Of a DNA stretch of 64,000 nucleotides, positions 43,475 to 51,552 are shown piece by piece (position 1 is the first letter of the stretch; each line of letters starts with the position of its first letter). The stretch is from positions 2,139,722 through 2,203,721 of the forward strand of contig NZ_CP141615.1 in NCBI RefSeq assembly GCF_035593305.1, given 5' to 3'. Source of the stretch: Limnochorda sp. L945t (GTDB lineage Bacteria > Bacillota > Limnochordia > Limnochordales > Geochordaceae). The notes beneath the pieces are model-generated. The model was not told the origin of the DNA, did not search any database, and was given only the letters and a program-made list of their open reading frames with translations. A program made the position numbers and the translations under genes.

Positions 43475-44086
43475 GTGCAGTGGGGATGGCAGCGGCATCA
43501 TGCGTGCCGGCTGTGCGGCGCGGTCATGCAGGTGGAAACCGTGGACTACACCGCACCGGACGGCCATGGTCGCTTCGTGACGTACCACCGGGTGAGGCAC
43601 TACTTCTGCCCTAACGGGTGCACCACGGGGTTTTACGACTTCCGTCGGGCCCACGTGGACGCCGGGCCGGCACACGGGCCGGCATCCGGAGCGCCGGCGC
43701 CCCGGCCGGCTCGCGCCGGCAGGCGCGCGCTCGGCTTCCTCGTACGGGGGTATACGGCCGTCGGCCTGCTGCTGCTGTACGTCCTCTTCATGTACGCGGT
43801 CGGGGCCATGGCCATGCCCGCCGCGGCTCGGGTCGGGCTGTGGCTGGTCATCACGGGGGCGTTCGCCGGGATCGGGGCGTTGCTCGTGCTGCCGCCCAGG
43901 ACCGCACCGGCGGCATCCCGGGTGGCGCAGGAGCAGGCGGCTCGGGCTGCGGGCGTCGCCGGAAGGCAACCTGCCGGAGCCGCCCCGCAGGCGGAGCCGG
44001 CCCGTCCGGAGCAGGCCCGGGCTGCCGGTGGCCGCCGGCCGGTCGCCGCCACGGCCCGCAAGCCGGGTTCAGATGTTGGAGCGTGA
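43475..44086 (+). CDS. Zinc-ribbon membrane protein
   Basis: 203 residues, GTG start 3 bp after the XRE-TPR gene, so one transcript. The N-terminal 60 residues hold a zinc-ribbon-like set, C11-x-x-C14 and C46-x-x-x-C50. Two transmembrane helices follow (about 85-110 and 115-135). The last 60 residues are an Ala/Pro/Arg-rich tail. I do not recognise the family. Pairing with an RNPP-like regulator suggests a membrane sensor or effector controlled by it. The final 18 bp overlap the end of the short-chain dehydrogenase gene. Confidence 0.6.
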   Translation: MQWGWQRHHACRLCGAVMQVETVDYTAPDGHGRFVTYHRVRHYFCPNGCTTGFYDFRRAHVDAGPAHGPASGAPAPRPARAGRRALGFLVRGYTAVGLLLLYVLFMYAVGAMAMPAAARVGLWLVITGAFAGIGALLVLPPRTAPAASRVAQEQAARAAGVAGRQPAGAAPQAEPARPEQARAAGGRRPVAATARKPGSDVGA

Positions 44087-44839
44087 CTGGCCCCCGTCCA
44101 CCGGCAGGCAGGCCCCGACGATCCACCGGGCACGGGGCGAGACCAGGAAAGCCACCACGTCGGCCACCTCTTCGGGCCGGCCGAACCGTCCGGCCGGTAT
44201 CTCCGTCTCGACGAACCGGCGGATGCCCTCGGGATCGGCTTTCTGACGCCGATCCCAGGAGCCGCCCGGGAACCAAATCGAGCCCGGCGCCACGCAGTTG
44301 ATCCGGATCCCCTTGGGGATGAGCTCCCGGGCGAGCTGTCGGCCGATGCTGATCTCGGCCGCCTTCGCGGCGTTGTACGCAGGCCGGCCGCCGCTTTCCC
44401 GCCCCCAGATGGAGGCGATGAGCACGACGGAGCCGCCGCCCCGCCGGATCATGTAGGGCGCGGCCAGCCGCACCGCACGGGCCGCCGAGACGGCGTTGAG
44501 CTCGAAGGCGTTGCGCCACTCGTCGTCCGTCGTCTCGAAGAGCCCCGCTCCCCCGGCCCCGCCGGCGTTGTATACGAGGATGTCGAGCCCGCCCAGCTGA
44601 TCCACGGTGCTCTGAAGCGCCCGTTGCATCTGCACGGGGTCGGTGGCGTCTGCCGGGATCGCCACCACTCGCGAGGCGCCGCTTTCGAGCGACCGGCGGG
44701 CCTCCTCGAGGCCCGGTGCCCGGCGGGCCATCAAGGCCACATGACAACCCTCGCGTTGCAGCGCCGTGGCGATGGCCAGGCCGATGCCCCGGCTGGCGCC
44801 CACCACCAGGGCGACCTTCCCTGCGATGTCCAGATCCAT
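44069..44839 (-). CDS. Short-chain dehydrogenase/reductase
   Basis: 256-residue classical SDR. Cofactor loop VVGASRGIGLAIA, then LVYNAGGAGG (NAG motif), catalytic Ser in VLIASIWG and Tyr/Lys in AYNAAKAAE. The residue after the second beta strand is ARRAPG, where a basic patch often signals NADPH preference. C-terminal VDGG is as in FabG-like enzymes. ATG at 44839 has AAGGAG about 11 bases upstream. It stands alone, so the substrate is unknown; an acyl-carrier-protein reductase or sugar/alcohol dehydrogenase would both fit. Confidence 0.87.
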   Translation of the reverse strand: MDLDIAGKVALVVGASRGIGLAIATALQREGCHVALMARRAPGLEEARRSLESGASRVVAIPADATDPVQMQRALQSTVDQLGGLDILVYNAGGAGGAGLFETTDDEWRNAFELNAVSAARAVRLAAPYMIRRGGGSVVLIASIWGRESGGRPAYNAAKAAEISIGRQLARELIPKGIRINCVAPGSIWFPGGSWDRRQKADPEGIRRFVETEIPAGRFGRPEEVADVVAFLVSPRARWIVGACLPVDGGQSRSNI

Positions 44840-44975
44840 GGAGGCTCTCGCTCCTTCCCGGACCGGCCGTCCTCGTGCTCCGGGCCCTGGCGTCGGCGCC
44901 TGTCCTCCCCCTCCGCGCGGCATGAGCTCTCGCCTTCCCGGGCAAGCTCTGGCCGGAGGGAGGTGCACCCCCACG

Positions 44976-45119
44976 ATGTGGTGGCGTAGAGCTGCTGCCC
45001 TCGCTCTCGCGGCCGGGGCCGTCCGGCTCTGGATGCGCCCCAAGGCCCGGGGCCGCCACGATCGCACCGTCGAACGGCCGAGTTTTCCCCGGCGAGTCCT
45101 GAGCCTGCTCGGCATGTGA
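44976..45119 (+). CDS. Possible 47-residue single-helix membrane protein
   Basis: The 300-bp gap between the short-chain dehydrogenase and the M42 genes contains one small plus-strand frame. It encodes a basic N-terminus (MWWRR), a short Ala-rich hydrophobic stretch, and an Arg-rich tail ending RRVLSLLGM. A GGAGGGAGG lies about 12 bases upstream, rather far. The layout recalls very short DUF3918-like proteins of Firmicutes, but the match is loose. It may not be a gene; apart from it I see nothing in the gap. Confidence 0.3.
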   Translation: MWWRRAAALALAAGAVRLWMRPKARGRHDRTVERPSFPRRVLSLLGM

Positions 45120-45139
45120 GGGCGACCGGACGGCAACCT

Positions 45140-46189
45140 TTACAGTGGGATCTCGTCCTGCAGAAGCTGTACCAGCAACCTGACCGTCGCCTCCGCGTCC
45201 CCGAGATCCACGACCTCGCCCGGCGTGTGGACGTAGCGGGTCGGGATCGAGAGGACCGCCGACGGTACGCCGTCCCGGCTGGTATGGATGGGCCCGGCGT
45301 CGGTGCCCCCGAAGTCCAGTACTTCCATCTGGTAGGGAATGCCGTGCTGCCGGGCTCGCTCCACCAGCAACTGCCTCAGCCCCGGATGGGTGATGACCGA
45401 TCGGTCCTTGACCTTGATGGCAACTCCCTGCCCGAGGCTGACGGCCATCGTCCGGGCCTTGGGAGTGTCCCCCGTCGCCGTCACGTCCACGGCCAGCGCC
45501 ACGTCCGGGGCCACCCGGAAGGCCGCAGGCCTGGCTCCCCGGCTCCCCACTTCCTCCTGCACCGTGAAGACGGCGGTGACCTCGTGGCATGGCCGCTCCA
45601 ATCGCGCCAGCGCCTCGATGACCGCTCCACAGCCTGCCCGGTCGTCCATGGCCTTGCCGGCCAGGCGCCGCCCGCCGTCCAGGCGCTCGGCCGTCCGGTG
45701 GTAGGTGGCCATGGCGCCCACCGACACCTTCTCCCTGGCCCTCTCTGCGTTGGGCGCCCCGATGTCGATGAACATGCGCTCGAGCTTGAGATCCTTGATC
45801 TCCTCGAGGTGCTCCGCGTCGACCACGCCCACGGTGCCGTCCTGAAACACCACCCGCTGGCCGAGCAGCACCGCGGGCGAGACGCCCCCGACCGCCGCAA
45901 AACGCAGGAAGCCCCGCTCGTCGATGTGGGTCACGACGACCCCGATCTCGTCCATGTGGGCCGCCAGCATGACTTTGCGGGGACGCCCGGAACATCCGCC
46001 GTCTCGGGGGCGCTTGACGGCGTACAGGTTGCCGAGGGCATCCTCCCATACCTCATCGGCCAGGGGCTCGACCTGGGCGCGGATCTCCCGGCGCACCGGC
46101 GCCTCGTGCCCGGAAGGCCCCGTGAGGTTGGCCAGCCGCTCGATGCGGTCGACGAGAGCGAGGGAAGTCACGTCGTTCGCCATCTCCAT
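45140..46189 (-). CDS. M42-family aminopeptidase (copy 1)
   Basis: A 349-residue TET/FrvX/glutamyl-aminopeptidase-like enzyme that forms dodecameric dizinc cages in characterised members. Metal ligands by family comparison are H in LAAHMDEIG, the bridging D in GKAMDDRAG, E-E in VQEEVGSRG, D in AVDVTATGD and H in RYVHTPGE. It trims amino acids from small peptides in the cytoplasm. It is the last of three tandem paralogs, 4 bp after copy 2. ATG at 46189; MANDV two codons on is an alternative. It resembles copy 3 more than copy 2 in the VDVT and YxHTP motifs. Confidence 0.92.
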   Translation of the reverse strand: MEMANDVTSLALVDRIERLANLTGPSGHEAPVRREIRAQVEPLADEVWEDALGNLYAVKRPRDGGCSGRPRKVMLAAHMDEIGVVVTHIDERGFLRFAAVGGVSPAVLLGQRVVFQDGTVGVVDAEHLEEIKDLKLERMFIDIGAPNAERAREKVSVGAMATYHRTAERLDGGRRLAGKAMDDRAGCGAVIEALARLERPCHEVTAVFTVQEEVGSRGARPAAFRVAPDVALAVDVTATGDTPKARTMAVSLGQGVAIKVKDRSVITHPGLRQLLVERARQHGIPYQMEVLDFGGTDAGPIHTSRDGVPSAVLSIPTRYVHTPGEVVDLGDAEATVRLLVQLLQDEIPL

Positions 46190-46192
46190 GCA

Positions 46193-47374
46193 TCATCCCC
46201 GCCGTGAGAAGTCGCGCAACCACGCGCGTTCGCGCATGCGCTGCTCGTGGCCGTTTTGCCACACCGAGGCCAGTGGAGCGTTATGCGGCAGTTGCTCGAG
46301 GAAAGCCGACACGAGACGGATGGCCGCCTGTAGATCCCCCAGGTCGGCCACCGCGGCCGGGCCGTGGATGTAGCGGCACGGCACCGACACCGAGGCGGAC
46401 GGGACGCCCCAGCGGCTGACGTGGATGGGCCCGGCGTCGTTGCCGCCGGCGGTCGTCCGGCGCCACTGGTAAGGGATCCCCTGGCGCTCCGCCACGGCCA
46501 CGAGTTGTTCCACGAGGGCCGGATGGGCGATGGAGGTGTGATCCATGACGCTCAGCGCCGCGCCCTCGCCCAGCCGGGTCGCCTCCTGGTGGGGTTCGCT
46601 CGCAGGGATGTCGGCGCAGGTGGTGCCCTCCAGCACGAGCGCCAGGTCCGGCGCCACCCGGTAAGCGCTGATGGCCGCTCCCCGGGTGCCCACCTCTTCC
46701 TGGACCGTGAAAACGGCGGCGACGTCCACCGGGTAGGCGCGCTCGAGCACGCCCAGCAAGACGGTGCACCCTACCCGGTCGTCGAGCGCCTTGCCTCGCA
46801 CCCGGCGAGGCGTCATCCTCACGAACGGCGTGGCGAAGACCGCCCAGTCCCCCACCTTGACCGCGCGCTCGGCTTGCTCGCGCGAATCGGCCCCGATGTC
46901 GATGACGAGGTTGGAGGCGTCCTCCACGCGGCGACGCTCCTCGGGTTTCTGCAGGTGGATGGGTCGCGCACCGATCACCCCGGGCACCCGCTTGAGACCT
47001 ATGTGCACCTGCCGGCCCGGGAGCACCCGGTCGTCGATCCCGCCGACCTTCTTGAAGCGCAGGGTCCCGTCCGGCTCGACGGAGGAGACGAGCAACCCCA
47101 CCTCGTCCATGTGCGCCGCCAGCATCACCAGCGGGGCCGGGCCCGGCTCTCCGCCACCGGCGGATGGCGCTTGGGCCCGCTTGATGACCACGACGTTGCC
47201 CATGGTGTCCGTCTCGAGCAGGTCCCCCGGGCGCAACCGGGCCCGGACCTGCTCGACGATGGCCCGCCGGACCTCGTCCTCGGCCCCGGAGACCCCCGCC
47301 GCTTCGGAAAGGCGCCGCAGCGTCTCGACCAGGCTCTCCGGCGGCAACAGGGACGTGCCTTCCTCACCTGCCAA
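46193..47374 (-). CDS. M42-family aminopeptidase (copy 2)
   Basis: About 393 residues. Ligand positions are LAAHMDEVG, GKALDDRVG, VQEEVGTRG, LEGTTCADIP (Glu replacing the Asp of copies 1 and 3, a known M42 variant) and RYIHGPAA (Gly in place of Thr after His). It is longer than copy 1 because of an N-terminal extension and a C-terminal tail (HEQRMRERAWLRDFSRRG). Start is TTG at 47374 with GGGGG 9 bases upstream, overlapping copy 3 by 11 bp; another TTG at 47347 with GAGGAAGG is possible. The Glu/Gly differences suggest a different substrate preference within a mixed complex. Confidence 0.9.
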   Translation of the reverse strand: MAGEEGTSLLPPESLVETLRRLSEAAGVSGAEDEVRRAIVEQVRARLRPGDLLETDTMGNVVVIKRAQAPSAGGGEPGPAPLVMLAAHMDEVGLLVSSVEPDGTLRFKKVGGIDDRVLPGRQVHIGLKRVPGVIGARPIHLQKPEERRRVEDASNLVIDIGADSREQAERAVKVGDWAVFATPFVRMTPRRVRGKALDDRVGCTVLLGVLERAYPVDVAAVFTVQEEVGTRGAAISAYRVAPDLALVLEGTTCADIPASEPHQEATRLGEGAALSVMDHTSIAHPALVEQLVAVAERQGIPYQWRRTTAGGNDAGPIHVSRWGVPSASVSVPCRYIHGPAAVADLGDLQAAIRLVSAFLEQLPHNAPLASVWQNGHEQRMRERAWLRDFSRRG

Positions 47375-48485
47375 CCGTCGCCACCCCCCAGTCCGAGAGC
47401 GCGCCGAGCAAGCCGGCGTCGAGGCCTGCGGCAAAGTGCGCCAGGAGGCGCCCCGTTTCGCGGATGTCCCGCAGGTCCACCACCTCGACCGGCGTGTGCA
47501 TGTAGCGGAGCGGTACGGAGACGAGCGCGGTCGGGATACCGGCCCGGGCCACCTGGATGGCCCACGCATCGGTGCCGGAGCGACCCGGCACCACCTCGAT
47601 CTGGAACGGCACGCCGTGCAACCGGGCCGTCTGGTGCAGGCGCTCCACGATGCGAGGATGCATGTTGGCCCCCCAGGCGATCGCCGGCCCCTTGCCCAGC
47701 TCCGTCACGTCCGGTTCACCGACCATCCGCTGGCGGGCGAAGGTGACGTCGACGGCCACCGCCAGATCGGGCTCCAGGCCGAACGCGCTCACCTCGGCGC
47801 CTCGCAGGCCCACCTCTTCCTGAACCGTTGCGACCGCCAGCACGTCGGCAGCATGGCGCAACTCCGACAGCCGCTGCATCGCCTCCATCAGCACCGCCAC
47901 GCTGGCCCGGTTGTCCAGGGCCTTGCCGGCGACCCGGTCGCTAAGCAGCGTCACCGGCCGGGCATCGACGCTCACGATGTCGCCGACCTGGATGCGGCTC
48001 CTGGCCTCCTCCTCGTCGAGGCCGCAGTCGACGAAGAGGTCCTCCCAGCGCGGAAACTCCTTGCGCTCCTCAGGGGTGGTTAGGTGCGGTGGCTTGAGAC
48101 CCACCACCCCGGGCACCGGCCCGCCGGCCGCGTGTACCGTGACGCTCTGGCCCATCAACGTCTGGACGTTGACCCCACCCATCGGGCTCACGCGCAAGAA
48201 GCCGCCCTTGTCGATCCGGGACACGACCATCCCGATCTCGTCCATGTGGGCGGCCAGCATGACCCGGGGCGCCCGGACGCCGGCGGGGGGTTGTCCCCGG
48301 CGCAGCGCGATGCAGTTGCCCAGGCGGTCCGTGCGCACTTCGTCGGCCCAGGCCTGCATCTCTCCCGCAATCAGGCGAGCCACCTCGCCTTCGTGCCCCG
48401 AGACGCCGGTGGCCGCCGAAAGCCGCATGAGGCGCTCGGCGAGAGGGTCGGACTGCGCCTGCTCGGTCCCTGTTTCCACGACCAT
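47364..48485 (-). CDS. M42-family aminopeptidase (copy 3)
   Basis: 373 residues, first gene of the three-gene array. Ligand motifs are LAAHMDEIG, GKALDNRAS (DN instead of DD), VQEEVGLRG, AVDVTFARQ and RYMHTPVE. The fold and the apical PDZ-like insertion (about 95-190) are present. The array reads copy 3, copy 2, copy 1 in transcription order with overlaps or 4-bp gaps, so one mRNA should give all three. ATG/GTG region at 48485 reads MVVETGTEQ; no strong site is seen. Related archaeal TET paralogs can co-assemble into mixed dodecamers. Confidence 0.91.
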   Translation of the reverse strand: MVVETGTEQAQSDPLAERLMRLSAATGVSGHEGEVARLIAGEMQAWADEVRTDRLGNCIALRRGQPPAGVRAPRVMLAAHMDEIGMVVSRIDKGGFLRVSPMGGVNVQTLMGQSVTVHAAGGPVPGVVGLKPPHLTTPEERKEFPRWEDLFVDCGLDEEEARSRIQVGDIVSVDARPVTLLSDRVAGKALDNRASVAVLMEAMQRLSELRHAADVLAVATVQEEVGLRGAEVSAFGLEPDLAVAVDVTFARQRMVGEPDVTELGKGPAIAWGANMHPRIVERLHQTARLHGVPFQIEVVPGRSGTDAWAIQVARAGIPTALVSVPLRYMHTPVEVVDLRDIRETGRLLAHFAAGLDAGLLGALSDWGVATVGR

Positions 48486-48544
48486 CTCCCGGTATCGAGC
48501 CTCCTTCGACCTGCTCTCTCATCGCCCGGCGCGTCGCCCGAAGC

Positions 48545-49078
48545 TCACAGGTGGATGCGGACCCCGTATCGGAAGTTGCCCTGGCCTTCCCATCCCTGGG
48601 TATCCCAGGCCACCTGGTACTCCAGGAAGAAGATCTCGAACTGCCCGCCGATCCCGACGAAGGGCCGCAGTGCGGACGAGCCGGCGCTCGGGTCTCGGGA
48701 GAGCCGGTACGAGGCGCCTGCCGCTGCGTACAGCTGCCACTCGTAGAAGTCACGAGTGGAGATCAGTACCAGCCCTGCCTGGACGTAGCTTGCCCGCTCA
48801 TTCCCCTCCTGTTTCGAATCCAGCAGCACCGTGGCCGCCATCGTGGGACGGAGGTAGATCCTCGCCCCGCCCCCGAGGTTGAACACCTCGACCGAAAGGC
48901 GCGCAGGCGCCGGCGGCGGCTCCTGCGCGGCTCGGGCCGGGGCGGGCAGAGCCCACGTCAGGGCAAGGATCCCCGGCACCACCCACCTGGAGATCGCCCG
49001 GGCCCACGTCGCCTGCGGTAGACCCCGGCCGCCGCCCACGGGGAGGAGTTGGCGGGGACGGCTGTGAATGAAACGCAT
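48545..49078 (-). CDS. Secreted barrel-like protein
   Basis: 177 residues. ATG at 49078 has AAAGGAG at an ideal 8-base spacing. A Sec signal peptide is likely (basic start, WVVPGILALTWALPAPARA, cut after ARA). The mature part alternates polar and hydrophobic residues in short strands (ARIYLRPTMAATVLL, YEWQLYAAAGASYRL, FEIFFLEYQVAW) and ends FRYGVRIHL. This looks like a small eight-stranded outer-membrane-type barrel, odd for a Gram-positive-type lineage. It may instead be a soluble secreted beta protein. It has 59 bp to the M42 array downstream. Confidence 0.55.
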   Translation of the reverse strand: MRFIHSRPRQLLPVGGGRGLPQATWARAISRWVVPGILALTWALPAPARAAQEPPPAPARLSVEVFNLGGGARIYLRPTMAATVLLDSKQEGNERASYVQAGLVLISTRDFYEWQLYAAAGASYRLSRDPSAGSSALRPFVGIGGQFEIFFLEYQVAWDTQGWEGQGNFRYGVRIHL

Positions 49079-49173
49079 CCTGACGGCTCCTTTCAAAGGA
49101 TAAAGCTTCTCAGCCGGCCGTGCACACCCTTCTCTTCCATCGACCGGCAACGGAAAGGAATGGACGACATCCG

Positions 49174-50496
49174 GTGGCACACGCCGACATCCTGGCCGGG
49201 CCCGTGAGCGAGGCCCTTTACCGGCGCGCACTCGAGGCGATCACCGGGGGAGTCAACAGCCCCTCGCGGGGAATGGAGGCCCTGGGCGGGGGAGCTCCGC
49301 CCTTCATCGAGCGGGCAGAGGGCGCCTACCTGTACGACGTGGACGGGCGCGCGTACATCGACTACGTACAGGCGTTCGGCGCGCTCATCCTCGGGCACGC
49401 CCGCCCGGAGATGCTGCGGGCGCTGGACGAAGCATCCCGCCGCGGCCTCCTCTTCGGGGCCTGTCATCCCGGAGAGGTCCAGCTGGCGGAGCGGCTGCGG
49501 CAGCTGTTTCCCGTCTGCGAAAAGGTACGCTTCACGGCCTCGGGTACCGAGGCGGTCATGACCGCGGTGCGCCTGGCCCGGGCGGCCACCGGGCGGCGGG
49601 TGCTGGTGAAGTTCGAGGGCAGCTATCACGGCCACTTCGACGCCGTACTGGTGGGAGCCGGTTCCGGCGCTTCGACGCTCGGGCTCGACGAGAGCGCCGG
49701 CATCCCGGAGGGCATCAAGGCGGACGTCGTCACCCTGCCGTACAACGACGCGCCGGCGGCCGAGCGGTGGTTGGAGGCCCATGGCCGGGATGCCGCCTGC
49801 GTGCTCGTGGAGCCCATCGTGGGCAACTTCGGCCTGGTGGAGCCGGTGCCCGGCTTTCTCGAGCGGGTGGCCCGGGCGGCTCGAGCGGTAGGGGCGCTCG
49901 TGATCTTCGACGAGGTCATCACCGCCTTTCGTTTCCGGCCGGGGCCCGTTTACGTGGAGCTGGGCGTCGAGCCCGACATCGTCACCTTCGGCAAGATCCT
50001 CGGAGGGGGCCTGCCCATCGGCGGGTACGGGGCGCGCCGGCACATCATGGAGCTCGTGGCTCCGGCCGGCCCCGTCTACCAGGATGGAACCTGGGCCGGC
50101 CACCCCCTGTCGGTGGCGTGCGCGCTGGCCACGCTGGACCTCATCGGGCAGGACGCCGGCCTCTACCGCCGCCTGGACGACCTGGGGCGAGCCCTGGCAG
50201 CCGGCGTACGGGACGGCGCCGCGCGGCGGGGCGTACCCCTGGTGGTCCACCAGCGCTGCGGGGCCGTGAGCCTCTTCTTCACCTCCGAGCCCGACGTCCG
50301 GGACTTCTCTGGCGTGCGGCGCACGGACGCCCGGGCCTTCGCGCGGTTCGTGCGAGCCATGCTGCGCCAGGGCATCCTGCTGCCCCCATCGCCCTACGAG
50401 GTGTGGTTCCTCTCGGCCGCGCATACCGAACGGGAGGTCGAACGCACCATCCGGGCGGTCGACGCGGCGCTCGAGGCCGTGCTCGACGGCTCGTGA
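49174..50496 (+). CDS. hemL: Glutamate-1-semialdehyde 2,1-aminomutase
   Basis: PLP enzyme making 5-aminolevulinate in the C5 haem/tetrapyrrole route. ITGGVNSPSRGMEALGGG at the start, FEGSYHGHFDA, IFDEVITAFRF and the PLP lysine in TFGKILGGGLPIGGYG are all present. 440 residues from GTG at 49174, the usual length; the frame runs back to a GTG at 49120. The other hem genes are not in the window. It is divergent from the barrel-like gene and convergent with the serine hydrolase, with only 18 bp between stops. Confidence 0.93.
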   Translation: MAHADILAGPVSEALYRRALEAITGGVNSPSRGMEALGGGAPPFIERAEGAYLYDVDGRAYIDYVQAFGALILGHARPEMLRALDEASRRGLLFGACHPGEVQLAERLRQLFPVCEKVRFTASGTEAVMTAVRLARAATGRRVLVKFEGSYHGHFDAVLVGAGSGASTLGLDESAGIPEGIKADVVTLPYNDAPAAERWLEAHGRDAACVLVEPIVGNFGLVEPVPGFLERVARAARAVGALVIFDEVITAFRFRPGPVYVELGVEPDIVTFGKILGGGLPIGGYGARRHIMELVAPAGPVYQDGTWAGHPLSVACALATLDLIGQDAGLYRRLDDLGRALAAGVRDGAARRGVPLVVHQRCGAVSLFFTSEPDVRDFSGVRRTDARAFARFVRAMLRQGILLPPSPYEVWFLSAAHTEREVERTIRAVDAALEAVLDGS

Positions 50497-50514
50497 GGCG
50501 GGCGCCGGCGCCCG

Positions 50515-51480
50515 TCACGCTGCGGAGGCCTCGCCGACGAAGTAGCGGTAGACCACCAGCCCTGCCCGGCCCAGCACCACTTCCGCTTCGTTTTCCGGGT
50601 GGAAGCGAAGGTCCCGGCAGTCGCGGCTCATCAAGGCGATGGCGTACGCCCCCGCCGGCGTCCAGACGATGCCCACGTCGTTACGCACGCCGCGGATGCT
50701 GCCGCTCTTGCTGCCCACGACGGCGCCGACCGGCTCCCGGTCCTCCACGCTGTCGGGGTCGAAGGGCAGGTAGCGCCCGATGGAGGGAAGATGCTGCTGG
50801 CGGGTCAGGATGTCCAGGATCTCCCAATGGTCGCCTTCCGAGAGGCCGGGGACGGCTGCCCGGTGAAGGAGGGCGAGCAGGCGGGCCATGTCTTCCGGCG
50901 AGGTCGTGCTTCGCAGGCCCTTGCGCTGCAGCGGGCCGTATTGCTCCGGCCGTACCTGGAGCTTGCCGGCGAGCAACGTCTGCTCCAGGCCCAGCTGCGC
51001 CGCGAAGGCGTTGACCGGCTCCGGCCCGCCGATGCGGTCGATCAGCATGTTGGTGGCCGTGTTGTCACTGACGGAAATCATGAGCACCGCCAGGTCGCGG
51101 ACGGAGAGCTCCAGACCCGGGGTGAGATCCTTGAGCACGCCCGATCCCCCGACCTGATCCTCGGCCGTGAGCCGGATCCGATCTCCCAGGCTCAACCTCC
51201 CGGCTCTCGCCTGCCGCCACACCTCGCACAGGATCGGGAGCTTGATGACGCTCGCAGCCGCAAAGGGCTCACGCGCGCGGTAGCGCAGCGGCTCGGCGCC
51301 ATCGCGCGGCTGGTCGGCGCGGCCCGGGCGACGCCCCTCGCCCAGCGCCCGGAGCGCCGGGACGTGCGCCCACGCCGGGCTCTCGCCCGGCGCACCGAGC
51401 CATGATGCGGCGACCCCGATCGTCCCGCTGAAGGAGGCCTCGAGCGCCTCCAGCTGCTGGATGGCATCTTGCCTCGTCAC
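50515..51480 (-). CDS. Class A beta-lactamase-fold serine hydrolase
   Basis: 321 residues. The acylation motif is S77-V-I-K80, the second S138-D139-N140, and the third KSG in GSKSGSIRG. The omega loop, however, reads RPEQYGPLQRKGLRSTTSP. The expected ExxLN is not intact: a Glu lies near the place of E166, but the Asn is replaced by Gly. No signal peptide is visible, so it may stay in the cytoplasm. It is probably a penicillin-recognising hydrolase or amidase/esterase of the beta-lactamase2 family rather than a resistance enzyme. GTG at 51480 has AGGAG 8 bases upstream. Confidence 0.8.
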   Translation of the reverse strand: MTRQDAIQQLEALEASFSGTIGVAASWLGAPGESPAWAHVPALRALGEGRRPGRADQPRDGAEPLRYRAREPFAAASVIKLPILCEVWRQARAGRLSLGDRIRLTAEDQVGGSGVLKDLTPGLELSVRDLAVLMISVSDNTATNMLIDRIGGPEPVNAFAAQLGLEQTLLAGKLQVRPEQYGPLQRKGLRSTTSPEDMARLLALLHRAAVPGLSEGDHWEILDILTRQQHLPSIGRYLPFDPDSVEDREPVGAVVGSKSGSIRGVRNDVGIVWTPAGAYAIALMSRDCRDLRFHPENEAEVVLGRAGLVVYRYFVGEASAA

Positions 51481-51552
51481 CGCCGGCTCTCCTCCCGTCC
51501 TCCATGCGGACCCCGACCAGGCGCACCGGTTGCGGGACCCTTTGGCGCTCTC

